64,000 bases of DNA, from contig CM055101.1 of assembly GCA_029204225.1 (NCBI GenBank), positions 31,216,519-31,280,518 of the forward strand, in the 5' to 3' direction. The notes below the pieces were generated by a model, which saw only the letters and a list, made by a program, of their open reading frames with translations, was not told the DNA's origin and ran no database searches. This DNA comes from Diphasiastrum complanatum (lineage: Eukaryota; Streptophyta; Lycopodiopsida; Lycopodiales; Lycopodiaceae). The translations under genes were made by a program, and so were the position numbers. Shown piece by piece: positions 11,151-22,200 of the stretch (the stretch's first letter is position 1; each line of letters starts with the position of its first letter).

Positions 11151-11810
11151 AAAAACGCGTCTGGGGCCCGGACGTGTCCAGCCAAAAAAAATTAAAAGAA
11201 AAAGGACGCGTCTGACCCCGCGTCCGGGGGTCAGACGCGTCCGGGTCCGGGCGTTGGACGCGGACGTGGATCGGGCATTCCGGCCCGGACCCTCGTGTCC
11301 AATCTAAGGTAGCGGACCCCGGACGCGAACGCGCGTCCGGACGCGCTTTTTTAATTGTTTTTAATGTTTTAAGTGTTAAAAAAATATATATAAAAAAAAA
11401 TGTGGACGCATCCGACCCTGCGTCCGGGGGTCGCACGCGTCTGGGTCCGGACGCTGGGCGCGGACGCGGATTGCCCGTGTCCGGCCTGGACGCGCATCCT
11501 TGATATTATATATATATATCTAAGGAGGCGGACGTGGACGCAGACGCGGACGCGCGTCCGCGTCCGCGTCCGCGTCCGGACGCGTCAGGGGTGCGTCCGC
11601 GTCCAGCCGCGTCCGATTTTTTTTTTTTTTAATTTTTTAATTTTTTTTTTAAAAAAATTAAAAAAAAAAATGGCGTTTGGACCCCGGACGCATCTTTTTT
11701 TTTTAAAAAAAAATTTAAAAAAAAATTGGACACGTCTGACCCCTCGTCCAGGGGTCGGACGCGTCTGGGTCCGGACGCGGACACGGACGCGGGCATTCTG
11801 GATATATTAA
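11151..11810. repeat. Three tandem-like copies of the GGACGCG repeat family
   Basis: Related units in about 11151-11304, 11305-11515 and 11518-11800. Shared elements are CTAAGG(T/A)(A/G)GCGGAC at the start of the last two, GCGTCCGGGGGTC, CGTCTGGGTCCGGACGC and GGCCTGGAC, with poly-A/T segments in the middle. The same family, inverted, forms the element at 7338-7692. No coding capacity. Very CpG-rich compared with the surroundings. Confidence 0.65.
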
Positions 11811-12115
11811 AAAGAAAGAAAAAGAAATCTAAAATAGCATCCACAATCATGCCAATTCAATTCAATTTTGCAAATTATCAAGTCTGCAGGGAGTACTTAT
11901 CAGAATCTATTTCTTGATTGGCTACTGGAGTTCGTAGATAAGCTGGGTCATGTAGTTATCATATGTTGAATTATGACACACTGTTTTGATCCCTGACAGA
12001 GATTTGTATATGTTCAAGTCTCATGCTTCAATATGCTGCCAGAACCTGCAACGAAATGTTTATTTTTGATGGCATTCGGTCTGACTCCTTTACTGTTCGG
12101 TTGGAATTTTTGCAG

Positions 12116-12428
12116 GTTGTTGATTTAAAAGACATCCTTTTTGAACATGATGCGTGTGGTGTAGGCTTCATAGCAAGTTTAAAGAGTGAACCTTCTCATG
12201 AATTGATAGAGGATGCACTTACAGCATTGGGTTGTATGGAGCATCGTGGTGGTTGCAGTGCAGACAATGATTCAGGAGATGGAGCCGGATTAATGACCAG
12301 AATTCCATGGGAGCTGTTCAACAGTTGGTTCAAAGAACAGGGTCTTGCTGCTCCTGATGCAGGTACCACTGGTGTGGGGATGGTTTTCCTTCCCAAGGAT
12401 GAAAACCTGCAGGTAGCAGCAAAATCAG
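12116..12428 (+). CDS. GLU1: Fd-GOGAT exon: start of amidotransferase domain
   Basis: Acceptor TTTTTGCAG before GTTGTTGAT; donor after TCAG at GTCAGC; ends in phase 1. It encodes residues 1-104 of the window translation. The catalytic Cys is in DACGVGFIA, about 14 residues in, followed by [19 protein letters not shown]. The open frame extends upstream to 12023 but the extension does not resemble Fd-GOGAT and follows intron-like sequence, so the acceptor at 12115 is preferred. The exon coding for the transit peptide must be further upstream or outside the window. Confidence 0.93.
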
Positions 12429-13185
12429 GTCAGCAGTTGTTTTTTTAGGCCATTCAGGACCTACATCTTCTAGCCTCACATGAAAAAAGCACACTGTTTG
12501 TCAGGTGTCTTGGTGTGAATTGGATTATTTACTTGGTGTGCTTACTGTCATTCAGAATCATTCTATTGGATGGAACGTAATTGCACAATCTGGCATGTCT
12601 TTCCCCATTATCCACCGTTGCTTGCTGTAAATAGTCTTGAAGTTTCCGAGTTAACTAAATGTACACTCACAGTTTGCTTGCTTTGCCCTGATTATGTCCA
12701 TAACAGTTGCCTAAACTGACAAAAAAGCATTACGTTAATTGACTGCCAAGAGATTTGAGTCGCAGAGGATTCAAGTCTTCCAGTTTTGGGTGTTTTACTT
12801 GGTTCTTCAAGGTTTCTTATGATCTTCTAGGCTTCTAGTTAATCTTGGTGCTTGCCATGGCTCTCATAGATGGCATCTATTGTGCTTTTGACAGCTACAA
12901 GTATAATCGCCACCGCTTAGTTTAACACAGGCTGTTATGTACATGCTGAAACTATTGAAATATTGGGCTATGGAAAGCAATGGGTTGCAAGTAGACAGCA
13001 GGTACTGATCAGAGGCCAAAAATGGTCATAAAGCACACGGGATAAAGGCATGCCCAAAGGTAGCTAGAGCTGCTTCAAAGGCAGTGATGACTGCCTAAAT
13101 ATACAGCAAAGGCTGCAATTAGGGATGACGGGCTTCACAGGCAGCCCATGATAAAGCCTGCAGAGCAGCAGGGAGGTTGGTCTGG

Positions 13186-13230
<45 letters not shown>

Positions 13231-16200
13231 AGAAGAAGAAGAAGAAGAAGAAGAAGATTCATTAATGTCTTTTCCATGCCCTAAGGCATATAAGACAAAA
13301 AAAAAAAGCACATTAGAAAGATGGAACAAGGACGGATCAATGCCATCAAGCAAACTAACCAAATCAACTAGCTAATCAAGAAGAGATTTATGCCCAGGAA
13401 TATATGGTACGAAGACGATTTACAAGTTCAACTGGGCATCTCTTTATTTCTCTAACTTTGATTCCCTCTCAAAATTCAAACTCTCATTGATTACAATAGG
13501 TTTACGATTTACAAATCGGATAATACCATCACGATAAATAAGCCGTTTACCAGTTGTTGTAGCTTCCTTTCTTGCCTTTTTTCGTTCTTGCACCTGGATG
13601 AAAGTGAGATCTTCATTCAAGTAGATTTTGGTGTTGTGCAACTTCGATCTTTGCTCTAACACTTTGCGACGATGAGATGTTGAAGTAAAGTGTCTAAGAA
13701 GGGTATCTGGATCGTTCTTAGGTCGCCAAGCAGTTTCCATACCTTTGGAGTGGTGCTGAAGGTTATCCTCCAAGAAAATCTTAGCCTCTCCAATAGCGTT
13801 TTTATGTTCTCCCAGATGGCCTTCAGTGAAAGTGGCTGAGATAAAAGAAGATAACGGAAGAATAGTAGGAGATGAACCTTTGAGTACATCTGTTAGAGTC
13901 CAGTTATGACTCTATCATGACCTCGGCACGGCCGGTTACCAAAGGGCCTGAGGCCAAGTATTGGCAAGGGCCGGTGACCGAGGAGGACATCTGTCCCAAG
14001 TTGGGACCGGTGCGTCACGAGCAGTGACCCGATGTGGCCGCCTGACAAGTTGTCAGAGATGCGGTGTGTCTTGACCGTCGGGACCCTAGCTGTCAGTCAC
14101 GAGATGCTAGCCGACAAGTAGTCGGGGTGACCAAGAGGGTCACAGGTCTTTGGTGGGGCACGGGGGTGGTACCCTATGAGTCACTCAGTATTCACAGGTC
14201 ACAGGGGCTAGGCATGCCAAGTGGACTGATCACCCACAGGTGGATGCCATGTGCCAGTTGACGGGAATAGCAGGTAGAAGGACTCAAGGAGGGGGTGCCT
14301 ATGGTTGGGAGGTTCATTCTACACACCGGCTTTTAGGATTCACGAGCTTGGAGAGACTGGTTTGTGACAATTGGTATCAGAGCCTCGTTCTAGAGAGAGA
14401 AACGCTCGTTCTAGAGAGAGAAAACGTCGTTCTAGAGAGAGAAAGTGAGAAAAAGCTTGGTTTTTTCACCATAACTTGGTCTATAGTGCTCAGATTTGAG
14501 GGAGATCTGTCTCAGATCATTTCTACTGGGCAGTCGCTGTAGATCAGCAGGGATTTACGCTGCAAATTCTGAGATTTCAGAAAATTTCAAAGTTTTGGAG
14601 GGCCAGCGCATTTTTCCTGAAGGTTTTTCGCTCATAACTCTCTGGAACCTTCTCATATCCTGATCAGATTTTGGGAGCATGTTTCTAGCATCCATAGCGA
14701 TCCTATAGAGCCATCATACGCCGGTTTTGGAGCAGATTTGCCTCTGTTTCACCAAAAAGTCGGTTTTCAAGCAAAAAACAGGTCAGATTTTTGGATTGGG
14801 CGTAACTTCTCCGATTTTTCTCCGCTTTTTGCTATTAAGGGTTCAGATTGGGCCTAGTAGGAGGGCGACCTACTGCCAATTGACCGTTCGTGAAAAGCTT
14901 TTGCCGTTTGGAAGAAATTTGACGTCAAACAGCCCGCTTTTTTCCTGTTTTTTTCGACTTTCAAGCCGATTTGGTGCCCAAAATAAGTTCTTTACCGACT
15001 TGTGTACCAGCGTGGGACGCAAGGGAAGTACTACTTGTCCTTGGCTTTGTTACTTTCCAGTTGCCTTTTGTCTCTTTCAGTACTAAATTGTCAATAGGCT
15101 GAACATTTCCTTTTCCTGACTGTGTTTCAATAAATGCAATTTCTAGCTTGATTTTGTGCTATCTCTGTTTTTGTTTTATAATGGAAGATGATAGAGTTGA
15201 TATTCCGCTCACTCCACCCGTTGCTCTTCCATCACCACCACCCAACCCTGTGCTTAGTCCTGCCCATAATCCGCCTACAGTGCCTGCCCGTTCGCCTGCT
15301 GGTATTTCCCCTTCTGTGCAAGCTCGCATGGATAGTGTGGAAAAGACCGTCGCAGAGATGCGAATGATGATGGTAGCTGGTGGTTATGCGTCTTCCTCGC
15401 AGTATGCTCTGCTGTTCGTCCTATCTTACCTCCACTCTATCCAGAAGACAAAGATATTAAACCTACCCGTTTCGCTAGAAACACTCCCCAATGCAATATT
15501 GATATCGTAGATCAGTGGTTGCATAAGTGGGAGGAGTATTTTGATTTGAAACGGTCCCCAACTGATGAGGGTTGGCGGGTCCGCAAAGCTGCTTACAATT
15601 TCACTGATTTTGCTAACAGGTGGTGGCGCAAGTTGTTGAAGTCTAATCAGGCTCCATCCACCTGGCTTGAGTTTAAGCGAGCTTTTAGAGCTCAGTTTAT
15701 TCCTCCACATGAGCATGTGTGTGTGACGGATGCTTGGCTTTTGCATCGTCAGAGGCAGTACATAGCGCAGGAATATGCTGATAAGTATCGTGAGACGCTT
15801 ATCAAGATTCCAGAAGAGATTCCTGAGTGGCTGGTAGTCCACAAGTTCATATTTGGCCTTCGTGAAGAGTTGAGGCCTTCAGTGCTTAATGAAGGGTGCA
15901 AGACCTTAGAAGAGGCAGTTGCTACAGCTCTCAACTTTGAAGGTAATGTGCGCACCAAGGCTGAATCTGGAGCGCCAAGCTGGCCTCAGAAGAAGGGTTC
16001 GCGAAAGTCTTGCCAAGCTGGTCAGAAATGCTTTTCGCAGAAGGATCCTATCCAGATGCAGCAGACTTTGAAGTGCATAGAGGCATCTCCTATGGCTCGT
16101 CGTGCTTACGACAAGTCTCCCCTCAATCCTGAGCAAAAGGAAAAGGCCAAGAAAGACGGATTATGCTTTTTCTGTCTTGGCAAGCATCTTTTCAAAGATT

Positions 16201-19200
16201 GTCCTCGACGTACGGGCAAGAAGCTCCATACTATGCAACGTCAAGATGTACAAGGATGAGGAGATTTTGGAAGACTTATTAGTAAGCGACGATGAGTAGG
16301 CAGCCTATATAGTTTTTCTTTCTTTTGCATGTATAAAGTTTGGACATGAGGGTTTGTCTCATGTTTTTAAAGGGGGAGAGACCATCTGTTGAGGGTCCTC
16401 TTGTTACCTATATGCAAATAAAGAGAATGGAGATTCAGTATTTGTGGTTGTGTTATGTGAATATTGATTCCAGTTTTGATTGTTATGTTGGTAATTATCA
16501 TATAAGCACACTCACTAATAAACCACAAGAAGCTTCAATTACTTTTGCATCCCTTAGTGCACATGCATTTGCATTACAGCCTGGATGTGACCCAGCAAGT
16601 GAGTTGAAGAAGTCCATCCGCACGCAGTTTAAACACGTGCTAATAAGTTATATGCCAGAGGGATTGCCGCCTAGTCGGAACGTTGATCATCGTATTGAGC
16701 TCGTTCCAGGGGCAAGTCCGGTATGTAGGCCTCCTTATAGGATGTGCCTAAAAGAGGAAGAGGAAGTCAGAAAGATGTTGGAGGAGTATCTCAAGATGGG
16801 GTACTTCTGTCCGAGTTATTCACCTTTCGCCTCTCCTATTTTACTTGTTAAGAAAAAGGATGGTAATTTCCGGACGTGTGTAGATTACAGGGGATTGAAT
16901 AAGATCACTGTAAAGCACAGGTATCCGATGCCCAGGATTGATGATCTACTGGATGCGTTGCAAGGTGCAACCATTTTCAGTAAGATAGATCTCAAAAGTG
17001 GATACCATCAAATACGGATTCGAGATGAAGACGTCCAGAAGACGGCCTTCTGAACCCGTTTCGGTCATTTTGAGTTTCGGTTATGCCATTTGGGTTAACC
17101 AATGCCCCAGCCACGTTCATGATGCTCATGAACGATGTCTTGCGAGACTATATGGGCAAGTTTGTCGTCAATTTTATTGACGATATATTGGTTTTTAGTA
17201 AAGCGGTCGAGGAGCATGAGGTTCATCTCAAGACCGTATTGGGCAAGTTACAAGCCTCTATCTTGTATGCCAATGTTCAGAATACAGAGTTGTGTAAGAC
17301 TCGTGTCGAGTATTTGGGTCACGTAGTGACAGTTGAGGGTATTTCGATTGACCCAGCCAAGGTGGCTGTGGTTAAGAAGTGGCCGAGGCCTGCCGATATA
17401 CGCCAATTACAATCTTTCTAAGTTTTTGCAAGTTCTACTGGCAATTCGTTAGGAACTATTCCAAGGTAGCTGCTCCTTTGATGGACCAGTTACGGAAAAA
17501 CAGCACTGTAGATCGGTGGGTTGCTGAAGCTCAGCACAGGTTTGAGAACTTGATGGAGGTGGTAGGTGCAGTGTTGAGCCAAGATGGTATACCCACACAG
17601 GAGCAAGAGCTGTATTTGAGTACATGCGCTCAAGGTGTGGAGACATTATTTATACGGCGCCGAGTTTTATGTGTACACAGATGATTATACTTTAAAGTAT
17701 TTTGCACTCAGCCAGATTTGTAAGGCCGCCAAGCTTGGTGGGCCGAGCTGATGCAGGAATTTCATTTGGAAATTTGCTTCCGAGGAGGGAAGGAAAATGT
17801 GGTCACTGATGCACTATCGTTGGTACTGCATCAGATGAGCCTTGCCCGTAGTTGACAATGATCTCATGGAGGAGATCAAGAGGGCTCAACAAAAGGACCC
17901 ACATTGTCAGTGTGTGTAGCCCATGCATGCAAGTTAGTCAACCAAGCGGAAGAGTCAACCTCGCCTGTCGCTTCCGTAGAGGAACACACCAGTACTTATT
18001 TGACATACACCGTGAAGGAAGGTATGTAGTTGAGAAAACGGAAAAGAATTCGTGCCAGACGTGAAGGATCTTCATCGTAAGATACTTCATGAATGCCATG
18101 TTAGTCCCTGTGCAGGGCACCCTGTTATTGATAAGACCAGTGAGCTTTTGAGAAGGCATTATTTCTGGCCACGATTGCAGCGGGATGTAAGAGAGTACGT
18201 CCAGCGTTGCACGACTTGTCAGGTGAACAAGGCCGAGAGAGTAAGTCCTCCGGGCTTGCTACATCTACTTGAGATACCTACAGGAAGGTGGGAAAGCATC
18301 TCTATGGATTTTATTGTTGGGCTACCCAAGACCCAGAATGGATTCAATTCCGTTATGGTAGTGGTAGACAGGTTTTCCAAGATGGCTCATTTCATTGCAA
18401 CGACCAAGGTGGTCACAGCTCCGCAAGTGGCCGAGTTGTTTATTCAGAATATTGTCAGGTTACATGGTCTTCTGAAGTCCATAGTTTCTGACAGGGATCC
18501 CAAGTTTACGGGAAATTTCTGGATTGAGGTGTTCGCCAAGCTGGGAACACAGTTGCAGATGAGTAGCTCTGAGCATCCTCAGACGGATGGTCAGACAGAG
18601 CGAGTAAATCAGATCGGAAGATATGCTTAGGGCATATGTGAGTAGTACGCAAACAGACTGGGTAAAGCATTTACCGCTATTGGAGTTCGCGTACAATGAT
18701 AAGAGACATGCGTCCACTGGATTGAGTCCATTTGAGCTCAATTATGGTTTCAAGCCATTGAGTCCTGCAATTATAGGGATTCCGCATAGGGTACCTAGTG
18801 CTGTAGAGTTTTTGGCTCAGATGCAGCAGAAGCTAGAGTTGGCACGAGATAACTTGTCAAAGCTAAAGCTAGGGCAGAGAGAGAACCGTACCTATCGGGA
18901 ATTTGAGAATGGAGATTGGGTGTATTTACTAGTCCCTTCGAAGTCGAAGGTGCTACGCACAAGAAAGTGCGCCAAGTTATCTCCTAGGTATTGTGGACCA
19001 TGGTTGATTATTAAGAAGGTGAGCCCAGTAGCTTATAAGCTACAGCTACCTGTAGGATGCAAGGTGCATCCAGTATTCCATGTTAGCAAACTGAAAAGAG
19101 ATGTTTGCACGATGGCGATAGCCTGGTGGAAGGTCTAGTGTCTCTTGAGGAGAAAGACACCACAGGTTATGGGCCAGACAAAATCCTAGATCGAAGGGAG

Positions 19201-22200
19201 CGACGACTACGGAATCGTCTCCTTCAAGAGTATCTAGTAACCTGGAAAGGGCATCCGTTGTCAGATGCTACTTGGGAGACGCGACAGGCGTTGCAGAAGT
19301 CTTAACCAGAGTTTGTCATCGAGGACCGATGACTTGCCAGAGGAGGGAAGGATTGTTAGAGTCCAGTTACGACTCTATCATGACCTCGGCACGGCCGGTT
19401 ACCAAAGGGCCTGAGGCCAAGTATTGGCAAGGGCCGGTGACCGAGGAGGACGTCTGTCCCAAGTTGGGACCGGTGTGTCACGAGCAGTGACCCGGTGTGG
19501 CCGCCTAACAAGTTGTCAGAGATGCGGTGTGTCTTGACCGTTGGGACCCTAGCCGTCAGTGACGAGATGCTAGCCGACAAGTAGTCGGGGTGACCAAGAG
19601 GGTCACAGGTCTTTGGCGGGGCACGGGGGTGGTACCCTATGAGTCACTCAGTATTCACAGGTCACAGGGGCTAGGCATGCCAAGTGGACCGATCACCCAC
19701 AGGTGGATGCCATGTGCCAGTTGACGGGAATAGCAGGTAGAAGGACTCAAGGAGGGGGTGCCTATGGTTGGGAGGTTCATTCTACACACCGGCTTCTAAG
19801 ATTCACGAGCTTGGAGAGACTGGCTTGTGACAACATCTGCCCATGATTGGATAGCCGTGTGATGCTGTTCCACTTGTGCTTCAAGCTGCTGGATCTTAGC
19901 TGAGGTAGATTGAGAATCTTTGATTTTGACAGCTGCAACTTCTTTCTTGAGTTCTTCAAAGAAAATATCTAGTTTCTGAAGGTGTGTTTGCATGCCTAAA
20001 AGGATAGATCCTTGAGAAGCAAGTTTTTCTCGATGGTTGTTAAGGTACTGAAATATTCTTTCTTGATCTGCATGAAGAACGAAGATCATGAAGGATGGGG
20101 GCAAAAGTTGTTCTAGATTATTCGGAGTCAAAGGTAGAGCTAAAGTAGGTTCACTATTACCAAGAATAGGATTTGATGGGGAGATAGGAACTGCAATAGG
20201 GATAGGAGTAGGAGTTGAAGAAGCATGAGTAGATGGCTGAAGCATAGATGGAGCTGTAGAAGGTGTAGAAGGAGAAGGGATGGTGTTAGGACACCTCCCT
20301 TCCTATTTTTGGCCATGATACAATAGTTTTCCCACTCAGCTAGGCTCCAAACCAGATCAGTAATCTGCTGGCTAGGCTCGCTGGAGCTAGCGCTGGCAGT
20401 CAGCAGCGATGGTGACGGCCATTCCGACAACGATGGTGAGAGGAGCTAGCGCTGGCAGTCAGCAACGATATAGTCTTTGAATGCCAAAAAGCATATAAGA
20501 CAAAAGAATAAATCTCAAGTGATAGTGTGTATAGGAGCATAGATAGGTCTCCAAGATCGAAATCAAAATACACCTAGACCAAAACAATCAAAGGGCTAGT
20601 CTTTAATTGTCTAGGTGAAACCTCTACATAAGCTGAAAATAGTGCTGCAATTGATACAAAAATACAATAAACATGCTGTAAAAGGGGTGGCGTATCAGAT
20701 ATCATGTCATAGCAGAGCTGGAGCTCTGCTGAAGTAGGAAAGTATGGATAGCCCTAGTACTACTGATGAGACTGAAGATGGAGAGTGCCGTCTCCTCCTA
20801 TGGGAGCTCATAATCTGTCGAGATCTCTGAGGTGCTCCTGGTTTCAATATTACACATTGTCTTTGATCACGATGCTGTTCTTTGTATGGGATATGCATCT
20901 CATCCTTTGATAATATCTGAGTCTTAATGGTTGCTTACCGTCTCCTTGAGAAAAAAGAGGGGTATTTTGGGGTTGAGAACCTAGGTCTCTAAACCGATTC
21001 CTCTGACATATATGTTGAATTAGAAGAAACATCTCTTGCATCATTAGGGCAACACATAGTGGATCACAAAATATAAGAGTGTGTAGTGTGACTAGGGAAT
21101 CACGGAATAGGCAATGGTAACGCCCTCTGATCTTATAATAAATAGGACATTTGAATATAAAATTCTCCTCAAGTTCCACCTTGATTTATTATGTACATAG
21201 TTGGCAAATCCTGCTCTCACATGGGATACCTTGGAAATGACCAGTCCCACATGTAACTGGTGGCACTGTGAAAGGCCACTATCTAGGTACTAGGGTTATA
21301 CCGGTACACCAATGGCATCCAACACTAGGATTGGGAATGCTAGAAGTCTAACTTGACCTCAAGAGGTCCCTACCACGTTCTTTGTTAATATGCTTGATAA
21401 ATGAAATTTCGGATGGACTGATGAAATTCCTCCTGTAGCTCTGAGATAGTCATGCCATATATGCTTAGAAGGTGAGAGGCTTGGGAATACCATGAAAACT
21501 CTGTTGACCATGATTATGGAGTAGCTGAGATGATAGGAGAGCAACAATGAGGATATCGTGGTCGGTCAATAATCTCTGATGCCACAGTGCCAGTTTTGCA
21601 TCAAATGGGGGAACTTTATTCCATAAATCCATAAAATCTTGCAGGTACGAGTCCAAACTCCGAGTACCCATTTTGCAGTTAACAAATCTTTGGTAGAAAT
21701 CTGAGTCGTCTACAACCACAAACGACTTTTTGAACACTTCCATAAACTCATCCCATGTGGTAGGTTTTGGTTGCAGATCACGCCACCACGACGAAGCTTT
21801 CCCACGGAAGAACAGAATAACACTCTCAATCTTTTTTTCTTTAGGAATTTCGTGTAGATTAAAAAAACCGGTCCACTTGGTTAACCAGTCATCTACAACT
21901 TCGGGTTTTTTCTCGTTCTTTTCCCCTGAAAAAAGGTTTAGGCTGAAAGCCCAAATTCCGTGCGGATAAAGTTTTCACTTGATTCAACAATACTTCCATT
22001 TGTTGATCCTTTCAAGTGTTCCTGTTGTTTATTTCATTAAGCGCTTGGCTTAACGGCTGGCAAATCTGCAAATAGGTAGGCATTGGCACCTGACCATCGA
22101 GAGCTGCATTTGCATTATCATCTGCCATATTGATTTCTTGACACGCAAAATTAGCTTAATTAGTCGAGATCCAATCATCAACTAATAAGTGAAAAGTTCA

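Larger units (their letters stand above)
13187..13890 (-). mobile_element. LINE D, 3' half: ORF1 C-terminus plus 3' tail
   Basis: On the - strand the ORF1 RNA-binding region ends here ([51 protein letters not shown]; 13890-13444). Only about 150 bp later comes the family 3' end: stem-loop ATGCCTTAGGGCAT (13276-13289), AAAGACATTAATGAA and a (TTC)n then (TC)n tail to 13187. ORF2 (endonuclease and reverse transcriptase) is missing altogether. The element continues at 19838 beyond the inserted gypsy element. Confidence 0.8.
13891..19832 (+). mobile_element. Complete-ended Ty3/gypsy chromovirus
   Basis: A 5942-bp element with two 479-bp LTRs (TGTTAGAG...TGTGACA), flanked by the 5-bp duplication ACATC (13886-13890 and 19833-19837). 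tRNA-Met primer site, polypurine tract, gag, RT, degraded RNase H, integrase and chromodomain occur in order on +. It is inserted inside ORF1 of LINE D. The LTRs differ at 13 sites by eye (about 97.3% identity), 12 of them transitions. No protease motif (DSGA/DTGA) is seen between gag and RT, and the coding region has a nonsense change and frameshifts, so it is non-autonomous. Confidence 0.95.

Noticed and set aside
10723-11436. Long ORFs of Arg/Glu or Ser/Leu repeats
   Set aside because: Produced by stop-free CT and CA microsatellites and the GGACGCG repeats.
12023-12115. Upstream extension of the first GOGAT exon (start at 12023)
   Set aside because: The extension has no similarity to a transit peptide or to Fd-GOGAT, and a good acceptor (TTTTTGCAG) lies exactly where similarity starts.
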